From Frigoriglobus tundricola (GTDB lineage Bacteria; Planctomycetota; Planctomycetia; Gemmatales; Gemmataceae), in the NCBI RefSeq assembly GCF_013128195.2, contig NZ_CP053452.2:7750001-7814000 (forward strand): a stretch of 64,000 nt of DNA, read 5' to 3'. The position numbers were made by a program, and so were the translations under genes. This document shows, piece after piece, positions 29,248 to 37,745 of this stretch (within the stretch, counting starts at the first letter, position 1; each line of letters starts with the position of its first letter). A model generated the notes under the pieces. That model saw only the letters and a list, made by a program, of their open reading frames with translations. It made no database searches and was not told the DNA's origin.

Positions 29248-29275
29248 TCAAGCGGGCGATTAAAACAAGCGTTTG
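29231..29275. promoter_or_regulatory. Paired operator palindromes over the TetR promoter
   Basis: CAAACGTTTG (29231-29240), a perfect 10-bp palindrome, lies between the -35 and -10 boxes. CAAGCGTTTG (29266-29275), one mismatch, lies near the expected transcription start. Spacing is 35 bp centre to centre. This placement is classical for TetR autorepression. Confidence 0.6.
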
Positions 29276-29292
29276 CTTTCTGTCGGATACCG

Positions 29293-29997
29293 ATGACACG
29301 CAACTCGAAGTCCTCACCCCCGGCTGAAGAGGCCGACGCACGCGAACGGCTCCTGGCCGCAGCGCTCCAAACGTTTGCCCATTATGGGTTCGAGGGGGCG
29401 ACCGTGCGCGACATCTGCCGGGCGGCCGGGGTCAACATCGCCTCCGTCAACTATTACTTTGGCGATAAGGAGCATTTGTACATCGAGGCCGTGAAGCGGG
29501 CGCACACCTGCACCGGTCGGATGGAGAACCTTCCGTTGCCGTCGGCCGACACGCCGCCGGTCGAAAAGCTCCGCGCCTTCGTTCGCGAGATGGCGAGTCG
29601 GATGCACGCCCCGACCAGCGCGTCGGCCATGAAACTGATGATGCGCGAGATGGCCGATCCCGGCAAAGCGGCCCACGTCGTCGTCACCGAGTTCATTCAG
29701 CCGGCCGCGTTCGCGCTGCGTGCGATCCTCCGCGAGCTGCTCCCGCAACTGGACGAACAGCAGCTCCTGATGACCGGGTTCAGCGTGATCGGTCAGTGCC
29801 TCTTCTATCGCCAGAACCGAATGGTCGCCGAGATGATCTTCGGCAAGGACACGGTGGCCGGGCTCGACACGGCCACGGTCGCCGACCACGTGGTCCGCTT
29901 CACCCTCGCGGCGCTGGGGCACGCGGCCCCAATCGGTCAGGTCGTCGAAGGTCAAAAGGTCGAAAGTCGTCAGGTCGAAAACCGGCCGGCGACCTGA
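29293..29997 (+). CDS. TetR family regulator (CecR/YbiH-like)
   Basis: 234 residues. An N-terminal TetR helix-turn-helix (about 17-62: 'RERLLAAALQTFAHYGFEGATVRDI', 'SVNYYFGDKEHLY') is followed by a C-terminal ligand domain resembling the DUF1956/CecR type ('MKLMMREMADPG', 'VVTEFIQP'). It heads an operon with an ABC permease, ATPase and HlyD adaptor, the gene set controlled by CecR in enterobacteria. It is likely a repressor released by an exported compound. The last about 17 residues ('VVEGQKVESRQVENRPAT') are encoded by a repeat element rather than family sequence. Confidence 0.9.
   Translation: MTRNSKSSPPAEEADARERLLAAALQTFAHYGFEGATVRDICRAAGVNIASVNYYFGDKEHLYIEAVKRAHTCTGRMENLPLPSADTPPVEKLRAFVREMASRMHAPTSASAMKLMMREMADPGKAAHVVVTEFIQPAAFALRAILRELLPQLDEQQLLMTGFSVIGQCLFYRQNRMVAEMIFGKDTVAGLDTATVADHVVRFTLAALGHAAPIGQVVEGQKVESRQVENRPAT
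29368..29377. promoter_or_regulatory. Third CAAACGTTTG palindrome, inside the TetR gene
   Basis: An exact copy of the promoter palindrome about 130 bp downstream, in the helix-turn-helix coding region ('QTFA'). It could be an auxiliary operator for looping or roadblock repression, or chance. Confidence 0.4.
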
Positions 29998-30019
29998 CGG
30001 ACCGACGTTACGACTTTCG
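29961..30019. repeat. GTCGAAAG-type repeat with nested hairpins at the TetR 3' end
   Basis: CGTCAGGTCG (29968-29977) pairs with 29990-29999, spanning the stop codon, and CGAAAGTCG (29961-29969) pairs with 30011-30019. The same vocabulary (GTCGAAAGTCGAAAAGTCGA) recurs at 54863-54937, so this is a dispersed element that has extended the coding sequence. Confidence 0.6.
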
Positions 30020-30046
30020 ACGTGGGGACTTTCGATTGGAGCAGTT

Positions 30047-31204
30047 ATGAACTGGGTCGCCCTGAAGATGCTGACCGGGGACAAGGCGAAGTACCTGGGC
30101 ATCGTGTTCGGCGTGAGTTTCGCCGCCTTGCTCATGGCCCAGCAGAGCGCCATCTTCTGCGGGCTGATGCGGAACACCACCAGCCAGATCCGCGACATCC
30201 AGGGCGGCGACGTCTGGGTGATGGACAAGAACGTTCAGTTCGTGGACGACACCAAGCCGCTGTCGGAGAACGCCCTCTACCGGGTCCGGGGGGTCGAGGG
30301 CGTGCGGTGGGCCGTGCGACTCTACAAGGGGCAGGGGCGCGCCCGGCTCGAGGACGGCAACTTCCAGCAGCTCATCGTCATCGGTGTGGACGACGCGACG
30401 CTCGTGGGCGCGCCGGCCGTCGAACAGGGCAAGTTGCTCCAGGGCAAGCTCGAGGACCTGCGCCGGCCGGACGCGGTCATCATGGACGAGTTCGGCTGGC
30501 GCTACCTCTACGGCAAGGAGCCGTTCGCGCCGGGGAAGACGATCGAGATGAACGACAAGCGGGCGGTGATCGTCGGGCTGGCAAAGTGCAACCCGACGTT
30601 CCAGACGTTCCCGATCATCTACTGCACGTACTCGCAGGCCGTGAAGTACATCCCGCAGGAGCGGAAGACGCTCACCTTCATCCTCGCGAAGGCCGACGAC
30701 GGGGTGGCGCTCCCGCAACTGTGCCAGCGGATCGAGGAGCAGACCGGTAACCTGCGGGCGCTGACCGAGGACGCGTTCATCTGGACGACCATCGGGTACT
30801 ACGCGAAGCGGACCGGCATCCCGATCAACTTCGGCATCACGGTCGCGCTCGGGTTCTTCGTCGGCTGCGCGATCGCCGGGCAGACGTTTTACCTGTTCAC
30901 CATCGAGAACCTGAAGCAGTTCGGGTCGCTGAAGGCGATGGGCGTGAGCAACGCCCGGCTGGTGCGGATGGTGATGCTCCAGGCCCTGGTGGTGGGCGTC
31001 ATCGGCTACGGGTTGGGTGTGGGCGGGGCGGCGCTGTTCGGTTTCGTTTTCGAGCGGGCGGTGACGAACGCGCCGCCGGCGTTCTTCTTCCCCTGGCAGA
31101 TCCTGGCTATCACCGCCGCTGCGGTGGCGGTCATCATCACGCTTTCGGCCGCCGTGAGTCTGCGCCGGGTGCTGTTCCTCGAACCGGCCGTCGTGTTCCG
31201 GTGA
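30047..31204 (+). CDS. ABC exporter permease (DevC/FtsX-like)
   Basis: 385 residues. One N-terminal membrane helix, a large periplasmic domain of MacB-PCD type (about 45-255, 'QIRDIQGGDVWVMD'), then three C-terminal helices ('FGITVALGFFVGCAIAGQTF', 'LVVGVIGYGLGVGGAALFGF', 'ILAITAAAVAVIITLSAAVS') with the FtsX-like coupling motif 'LKAMGVSN'. It resembles DevC-type permeases that work with a DevA ATPase and DevB/HlyD adaptor, both of which follow. Start ATG 30047. It exports an unknown substrate across the envelope. Confidence 0.9.
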   Translation: MNWVALKMLTGDKAKYLGIVFGVSFAALLMAQQSAIFCGLMRNTTSQIRDIQGGDVWVMDKNVQFVDDTKPLSENALYRVRGVEGVRWAVRLYKGQGRARLEDGNFQQLIVIGVDDATLVGAPAVEQGKLLQGKLEDLRRPDAVIMDEFGWRYLYGKEPFAPGKTIEMNDKRAVIVGLAKCNPTFQTFPIIYCTYSQAVKYIPQERKTLTFILAKADDGVALPQLCQRIEEQTGNLRALTEDAFIWTTIGYYAKRTGIPINFGITVALGFFVGCAIAGQTFYLFTIENLKQFGSLKAMGVSNARLVRMVMLQALVVGVIGYGLGVGGAALFGFVFERAVTNAPPAFFFPWQILAITAAAVAVIITLSAAVSLRRVLFLEPAVVFR

Positions 31205-31261
31205 TCGGCCGGGTCGCGCCGCACGATTCGTGAATCGCTGGGTCGGGTACTGGAGAACCTC

Positions 31262-32014
31262 ATGACCGCGACTGCGACCGAAGCCGCCATCGCTCTGCGC
31301 GGCGTGACCAAGGAGTTCGGCACCGGCGACACCAAGGTGGCCGCGCTGTCGGACATCAACCTGGAACTGCCCTACGGCGAGCTGGTGCTGCTGGTCGGGC
31401 CGTCCGGGTGCGGGAAAACGACGCTCATCTCGATCGTGGCGGGGCTCCTCGACGCGACCCGGGGTGAGGTGGACGTCCTCGGGCGGAGCCTGAACCGGAT
31501 GGGCGGCGGGCGGAAGGTGCGGTTCCGGGGCGACAACATCGGGTTCGTGTTCCAGCAGTACAACCTGCTGCCGGCGCTCACCGCCGCGGAGAACGCCTGC
31601 GTCCCGCTGCTCATCTCCGGGTGGCGGCGCTCGAAAGCGGTGGCCCGGGCGGCCGAGTTGCTCACCGAGGTGGGGCTGGGCTCGCGGCTGAACTCGTACC
31701 CGAACCAGCTCTCCGGCGGGCAGCAGCAGCGGGTCGCCATCGCCCGCGCGCTGGTTCACCACCCGCGGCTCCTCGTGTGCGACGAGCCGACCGCGGCCCT
31801 CGACGCGTCCAGCGGCCGGACCGTGATGGGGCTGATCCGGAAGGTGGCCGTGCAGGCCGACCGCGCGGTCGTGGTCGTCACCCACGACAGCCGCGTGTAC
31901 GACTTCGGCGACCGCATCGTATCGATGGCCGACGGCCGCGTGGAGAAGGTCGAGGTTCAAATGAAAAGTCGAAGAGAAGAGGCTGATCCGCAGATAGACG
32001 CAGATCAAGGATAA
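31262..32014 (+). CDS. ABC exporter ATPase (DevA/MacB/LolD-like)
   Basis: 250 residues with Walker A 'GPSGCGKTT', Q-loop '[13 protein letters not shown]', signature 'LSGGQQQR', Walker B '[12 protein letters not shown]' and H-loop 'VVVTHDSRV'. It energises the adjacent DevC-like permease. The final about 17 residues ('[17 protein letters not shown]') come from a dispersed repeat that continues as a hairpin beyond the stop, so the ancestral protein probably ended near 'GRVEKVE'. Confidence 0.93.
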   Translation: MTATATEAAIALRGVTKEFGTGDTKVAALSDINLELPYGELVLLVGPSGCGKTTLISIVAGLLDATRGEVDVLGRSLNRMGGGRKVRFRGDNIGFVFQQYNLLPALTAAENACVPLLISGWRRSKAVARAAELLTEVGLGSRLNSYPNQLSGGQQQRVAIARALVHHPRLLVCDEPTAALDASSGRTVMGLIRKVAVQADRAVVVVTHDSRVYDFGDRIVSMADGRVEKVEVQMKSRREEADPQIDADQG

Positions 32015-32083
32015 TTATTTAATTGATTTTTAATCTGCGTCTATCTGCGTAATCTGCGGATCAGCATCTTCTCTTCGACTTTC
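31963..32083. repeat. Large imperfect inverted repeat at the ATPase 3' end
   Basis: Left arm from GAAAAGTCGAAGAGAAGA (31963-31980) through GCTGATCCGCAGAT; right arm mirrors it, ending GACTTTC at 32083. The loop is AT-rich (ATAATTATTTAATTGA). The arms contain the ATCTGCGTCTATCTGCG motif common in dispersed bacterial repeats. It lies between the ATPase and HlyD genes and may act as a partial terminator. Confidence 0.7.
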
Positions 32084-32129
32084 AACTTGCCGTTTACCGT
32101 TCTGCGGCTCTCTTGCTTCGGAGGGTTCC

Positions 32130-33230
32130 GTGCTCACGCGATACCTGTTGCCCGCGCTCGCGGGGCTGTCGTTCTCGTTCGCGGTTCTCCAGATGACCAG
32201 GGCGCAGCAGACGCCCCCGCCGGTCAGCCCGCCGGTCGATCCCGGAAAGTCGCCGTTTGGGAAGCAGGTGGCCGGTGCCGGCATTGTCGAGCCCGAGACG
32301 GAGAACATCACCGTCGGCTCGCACGTGGCGGGCGTGGTGAAGGCCGTTCACGTCCGCGTGGACGACCGGATCAAGGCCGGCGACCTGCTCTTCGACCTGG
32401 ACGACCGGCAGATGGCGGCCGAACTCGCCGTGCGTGTGGCGGCCCGTGACAGCGCCGCCGCCCAACTGGCCAAACAGGACGCGATGCCGCGGCCCGAGGA
32501 GCTGCCGCCGCTGGAGGCGAAAGTCGCCGAGGCCAGGGCCAACGTGATCGACAAGGAGACCCTGTTCGACCGGGCGCGGCGCGAGACCGAGAGCGGGATC
32601 GGGGCCGGTGAGACGTTCGACTCGCGGAAGATCGCGGTGGCCGTGGCCCGCGCCCAGCTCCGCCAGGCCGAGGCGAACCTCGAACTGACCCGCGCCGGGG
32701 CCTGGAAGTTCGACGCGGCGGTGACGCGGGCCGCGCTCGCGCAGGCCCAGTCGCAGTGCGACCAGACCCGCACCGAACTGGAGCGGTTGCGGGTCACGGC
32801 GCCGCGGGTGCGCCGGCCGGGCGCCGACCGCACCCGCGACCCGATCCCGCCGGCGGATTTGGTCCAGTTCCGGGTGCTCCAGGTGAGTGTGCGGCCGGGC
32901 GAGTACGTGTCGGCGGCGGCGGGCCAGGCGATTATCGTGCTCGGCACCGTGGGCCGGTTGCACGTGCGGGTGGATGTGGACGAGAACGACATCGCCCGGT
33001 TCAAGCCGGGGATGCCGGGCGTGGCGACCCCGCGGGGCGAGGCGCAGACGCGGTTCCCCCTGAAGTTCGTGCGCGTCGAGCCGTACGTGATCCCGAAGAA
33101 GTCGCTGACGGGTGGGAACACCGAGCGCGTGGACACGCGGGTGCTCCAGGTGATCTACGCGATCGACGCCGTGGACGCGCCGCTGTACGTCGGGCAGCAG
33201 CTCGACGTCTCGCTGGACGCGGCCCCGTGA
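32130..33230 (+). CDS. HlyD-family adaptor of the ABC exporter (DevB/YbhG-like)
   Basis: 366 residues. An N-terminal signal or membrane helix ('YLLPALAGLSFSFAVL') precedes the first half-lipoyl motif ('GSHVAGVVKAVHVRVDDRIKAGDLLFDLDDR'-like region at about 63-92), a long coiled-coil hairpin (about 95-225), then 'LRVTAPRV' and 'VLQVSVRPGEYV'. A 20-residue insertion rich in Arg/Pro/Asp splits the second half-lipoyl motif, which is unusual. It links the ABC transporter to the outer membrane and completes the TetR/permease/ATPase/adaptor operon. Confidence 0.9.
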   Translation: MLTRYLLPALAGLSFSFAVLQMTRAQQTPPPVSPPVDPGKSPFGKQVAGAGIVEPETENITVGSHVAGVVKAVHVRVDDRIKAGDLLFDLDDRQMAAELAVRVAARDSAAAQLAKQDAMPRPEELPPLEAKVAEARANVIDKETLFDRARRETESGIGAGETFDSRKIAVAVARAQLRQAEANLELTRAGAWKFDAAVTRAALAQAQSQCDQTRTELERLRVTAPRVRRPGADRTRDPIPPADLVQFRVLQVSVRPGEYVSAAAGQAIIVLGTVGRLHVRVDVDENDIARFKPGMPGVATPRGEAQTRFPLKFVRVEPYVIPKKSLTGGNTERVDTRVLQVIYAIDAVDAPLYVGQQLDVSLDAAP

Positions 33231-33302
33231 GCGCGGCGGGCGGGGCGTGACAAGCGCGTTGGTTGGTGCTCGTTTGGCGAGCGAGGAGGGGCGATTTAGC
33301 CC

Positions 33303-33367
33303 TAGCCGGCCCCAGTGCGGCCGGTGCGATGAGCCTTGTATCGCACCGGCCGCACTGGGGCCGGCTA
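33303..33367. terminator. 28-bp perfect inverted repeat, bidirectional terminator
   Basis: Arms 33303-33330 and 33340-33367 pair without mismatch around a 9-nt loop (GAGCCTTGT). It lies between the convergent exporter and phosphate-uptake genes, the expected place for a shared terminator. There is no T-run, as is common for high-GC genomes. Confidence 0.7.
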
Positions 33368-33393
33368 CAGACGGAAATTAACGCGAGTGTATG

Positions 33394-35250
33394 TCAGTCC
33401 GCGCGGGCGGCGGCCACGACCCGCTTGCCGGATATGAGCCGGACGCCGACGTTCAGCATCACGACGACCGCCACGAGCACGAACGCGGCGGTCCAGGCGA
33501 GTTGGATCTCCGGCGACCCCGGGGCGTACGACGCGAACCGGTAGATGTAGAACGGCAGGAACGGCGTCGGGTCGGACGGGGTCCGCGGCATGAACTGCGA
33601 GCCGCGGGCCGTCAGGATGAGCGGCGCGGTTTCGCCCGCGATCCGGCCCAGCGCCAGGAACACCCCCGTGATGATCGCCGGCAGGGCCGCCGGTAGGACC
33701 ACCTTCAGCACCGTTTGTCGGCGGCTCGCGCCGAGCGCGTAACTCGCTTCGCGCAAGCTGTTCGGGACGAGGCGCATCGCCTCTTCGGCCGCCCGGATCA
33801 CCACCGGCAGCATCATCACCGCGAGCGCGAACGCCCCCGCCCACGCGGAGAACATCCCGCGCTTCACGTCCATCCACACCGGGTAGACCAGGAGCGCGTA
33901 GCCGAAGATGCCGATGACGATGGACGGCACCCCGCCGAGCAGTTCCGCCACGAACCGGATCGGGGCGACCAGCCGGTTGGTCCGGTACTCGGCCAGGAAC
34001 ACGGCCGCCAGTACGCCGAGCGGAACCGCGAACGCCGTCGCCATCCCGACGAGCATCGCGCTCCCGTAGATCGCGTGCTTCAGCCCGCGGCCGTCGCGGT
34101 CGTTGGGCAGTTTGGTGAAAAAGTCCCAGTTGAGCCCCCCGACCCCGCGGACGGCGATGTACCCGAGGATGAGGAACAGCGGCACCACCGTGAGGAACTG
34201 GCACAGCGCCAGGGCGAACCGCATCACCCGGTCGGTGCGCTTCGCCCGCGCCTGGCCGGCTGCGGTCTCGGCCGCGGGGCGGGGCGGCTCGGGGGCGGGC
34301 GGGGTATCGTCGAGGCGGACGGGCCGGCCGCGCCGCGCCCGCGGCTTCCCCACCCACCGCACGAGCAGTCGGGCCGCGACGTTCATGACGAGCGTGATGA
34401 CGAGCAGCAGCACGCCGAGCGCGACGAGCGCCGCTTGCTTGTCGCCGCTGGCCTCGAACAGCTCCTTCGCGATCACGCTCGGGATGGTGTCGCCGGTGCC
34501 GTTGATGCGGAAGTCGAGGTACTGGGAGTTGGCGATGACCATCGTGACGGCCATCGTCTCGCCGATGGCGCGCCCCAGGGCGAGGAAGCACGCCGCCAGA
34601 ATGCCGGGGCGGGCGTAGGGCAGCACCACGCGCCAGATCGTCTGCCAGCGGGTCGAACCGAGCGCGAGCGAGCCCTCGCGCTGCGACCGCGGGACCGCCT
34701 GCATGACGTCGAAGCTCACGGCCGTGATGTACGGCAGGATCATCACCGACAGAACCAGGCCCGCGGCGAGCAGCCCCTGACCGGCCGCCACGTTGGACAG
34801 CCCCATCGCCTCGAAGATCGGGGCGAGCCCCTGCTTCGCGAGGAACTCGACGCCCCAGAAGCCGAAAACCACGCTCGGGATCGCCGCCAGCATTTCCAGC
34901 AGGAACGCGCACACCTTCCGGACCCACGGCGGGGCGAGTTCCGACAGATACGCGGCCGACCCGACCCCGAGCGGGACCGCGATCAGCATCGCGATGAGCG
35001 AGGTGACGACGGTGCCGTACACGAACACCAGTGCCCCGTACTCGTCGTCGTCCGGGTACCACTTCTTGCTCGTCAGGAGGTGGTACTTCCCCGGTTCGGA
35101 GAGCACCGGCCACGCCTTAAACACGAGAACGGCGACGAGCGCCGCGGCGATGGCGAGTACGAACATGCCGGCCGACTGGCACAGCCAGCGGAACGCGAAA
35201 TCGCCCCACGACGGCGGTCCGGATCTCGAGGCGGGCGCGGGTGTGGTCAT
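33394..35250 (-). CDS. pstCA: Phosphate ABC transporter permease, PstC-PstA fusion
   Basis: 618 residues from ATG 35250 (a GTG 11 codons upstream is possible). The N-terminal half is PstC-like: six-helix unit with the EAA-type loop 'EGSLALGSTRWQTIWRVVLP'. A Pro/Arg/Ala-rich cytoplasmic linker (about 300-335) joins the PstA-like half, with 'EASYALGASRRQTVLKVVLP'. PstC and PstA are usually separate chains that heterodimerise, so the fusion fixes a 1:1 ratio. It transports phosphate across the inner membrane with PstS and PstB, both nearby. Confidence 0.93.
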   Translation of the reverse strand: MTTPAPASRSGPPSWGDFAFRWLCQSAGMFVLAIAAALVAVLVFKAWPVLSEPGKYHLLTSKKWYPDDDEYGALVFVYGTVVTSLIAMLIAVPLGVGSAAYLSELAPPWVRKVCAFLLEMLAAIPSVVFGFWGVEFLAKQGLAPIFEAMGLSNVAAGQGLLAAGLVLSVMILPYITAVSFDVMQAVPRSQREGSLALGSTRWQTIWRVVLPYARPGILAACFLALGRAIGETMAVTMVIANSQYLDFRINGTGDTIPSVIAKELFEASGDKQAALVALGVLLLVITLVMNVAARLLVRWVGKPRARRGRPVRLDDTPPAPEPPRPAAETAAGQARAKRTDRVMRFALALCQFLTVVPLFLILGYIAVRGVGGLNWDFFTKLPNDRDGRGLKHAIYGSAMLVGMATAFAVPLGVLAAVFLAEYRTNRLVAPIRFVAELLGGVPSIVIGIFGYALLVYPVWMDVKRGMFSAWAGAFALAVMMLPVVIRAAEEAMRLVPNSLREASYALGASRRQTVLKVVLPAALPAIITGVFLALGRIAGETAPLILTARGSQFMPRTPSDPTPFLPFYIYRFASYAPGSPEIQLAWTAAFVLVAVVVMLNVGVRLISGKRVVAAARAD

Positions 35251-35364
35251 GAGGCGTGATCGGGCTGATGTGGGTTCAGGCACAGACGCTCCCCGGCGGC
35301 GCGCCGCCCCGGACCGTCAGTGTATCGACGGCCCGGGGCGGGCGACCACAGGAGCGGGGTGGCG

Positions 35365-36447
35365 CTACTCGAACGTCACCAGAGCCAGCTTCTCTTTGAT
35401 CTTGGCGCGGAGTTCGTCCGGCAGCGGAGCGTAACTGAGTTCGGTGGTGAACGACTGGCCCTCGGTGGTGGCCCACTTCAGGAACTCGACCAGCGCCGGC
35501 CCCTTGTCCTTCGGCTGCTTCGCGAACAGAACGGCGTAGGTGAGGCCGCTGATCGGGTACGACTTGGCCCCGTCCGCGTCCGTGAGCGAGTACGTGAGGT
35601 CGTGGAGCGAGTACGGTTCTTTGTCCTGCTTGGTTTTCAGCGCCTCCTCGGCCGCGGCGGTCACCGCGGCGGCCTCCGGTCCGACCCACGCGCCCTTCTT
35701 GTTCTTCAGCAGGGCCGTCGCCAGGCCGTTCTTCTTGGCGAACTCCACTTCCACGTAGCAGATCGCGTACGAGTTGCCTTTGACGAAGCCGGAGACGCCG
35801 TCGCTACCCTGCTGCCCGGTGACGCCCTGCACCCAGTCCGGTTTCGTGCTGGCCTTAAACTTCCCCTTGCTCGCCTTCGAGAGGTACTCGGAGAAGATGT
35901 TGGACGTGCCGCTCTTCTCGGCGCGAGCGACGACCACGATGTCCTTGTCCGGCAGCGCGAGGCCCGGGTTCAGATCCGCGATCCGCTTGGCGTTCCACTT
36001 CTTCACGCTCTCGTCGCGGAGGTAAATGTCAGTGAGGACTTCGCCGGTCAGCTTCAGCTCCTTGCCCGCGATCTCGGGCACGTTGTACGCCACCGCGACG
36101 GCGCCCATCGTCAGTGGGATGTGGTACACGTCGCCGCCCGCCTCTTTCGCCTTGGCGAGCTGGTCCTTGTTCATCGGGGCGTCGGTGCAGCCGAAGTCGA
36201 TCGTCTTCTTCGTGGTCTGCTCGATGCCGTAGCCGGAGCCCTGCGAGACGTAGTCGATTTCGGCGTTCTTATTTTGCTTGTACTCGCTCGACCACTTCTG
36301 CATGAGCGGGTTGATGAACGTCGAGCCGCCGGCGCTGATCCGCGCGGGGGGGCCGGAGGTCGTGCCATCGGGGTTCTTTTTGTCGCCACACCCCCCGACG
36401 ATCGGCAGTGCGGATACGAAGAAAACGAATGTGAGGAATCGCGTCAC
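35365..36447 (-). CDS. pstS: Phosphate-binding lipoprotein PstS
   Basis: I prefer the GTG at 36447, with GGAGGGGG just upstream (about 36450-36457), over a longer frame; it gives 360 residues starting with a lipoprotein signal ('[17 protein letters not shown]'). Phosphate-ligand motifs are visible: '[13 protein letters not shown]', 'QGSGYGIEQ', 'FGCTDAPM' and '[15 protein letters not shown]'. It captures phosphate in the periplasm. It is transcribed ahead of the PstC-PstA fusion and divergently from pstB. The 206-bp divergent gap should hold the phosphate-responsive promoters, but I could not identify a clear Pho box. Confidence 0.95.
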   Translation of the reverse strand: MTRFLTFVFFVSALPIVGGCGDKKNPDGTTSGPPARISAGGSTFINPLMQKWSSEYKQNKNAEIDYVSQGSGYGIEQTTKKTIDFGCTDAPMNKDQLAKAKEAGGDVYHIPLTMGAVAVAYNVPEIAGKELKLTGEVLTDIYLRDESVKKWNAKRIADLNPGLALPDKDIVVVARAEKSGTSNIFSEYLSKASKGKFKASTKPDWVQGVTGQQGSDGVSGFVKGNSYAICYVEVEFAKKNGLATALLKNKKGAWVGPEAAAVTAAAEEALKTKQDKEPYSLHDLTYSLTDADGAKSYPISGLTYAVLFAKQPKDKGPALVEFLKWATTEGQSFTTELSYAPLPDELRAKIKEKLALVTFE

Positions 36448-36653
36448 GGGACCCCCTCCGAGGGAAAGTAAATACAAGAACGGACAACTTATCGGTCCCG
36501 GTAAGCCCGAACAGTCCACGGATCGTGAAGCTTTGGTGTGGTGTCACCGCCGCGAGGCCACTCATTTCCTTCATTTCCTCTTCTTCTAGGCTTCACAATA
36601 TTTGGATACAACATCGGGGCCGGATTTCGTTCGTACCCGAAGCGAGAACGCGC

Positions 36654-37484
<831 letters not shown>

Positions 37485-37504
37485 GCGTCGAGAAGCGGAC
37501 CCAC

Positions 37505-37527
37505 GCAAGGACAATGACTGTCCTTGC
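37505..37527. terminator. Hairpin after pstB
   Basis: GCAAGGACA (37505-37513) pairs with 37519-37527 around ATGAC, 20 nt after the stop. The remaining sequence to 37745 shows no gene. Confidence 0.55.
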
Positions 37528-37745
37528 TGGGTGTGTGAAACCGGAACGGCTTGTCGCCGCGTTTGCGTGAGTCGGAACGGCACGGCCGCTCGTTCCTGCG
37601 GCGTGCCCTTGCACGCGATTGTGGGAGCGGTACCGACGCTTTCAGGCGCGCCCCGGCATCGGTCGAGTTGTCTTGACAGTCAGCGAGACCCGCAAGGAGC
37701 GGCTGTTCTTTTCGTTGGGTGGTTCGCGGTGTGTAGAGGAAGGGC

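Noticed and set aside
36525-36653. Longer N terminus for PstB
   Set aside because: The extra 43 residues are not PstB-like, and the GTG at 36654 gives the family's normal length.
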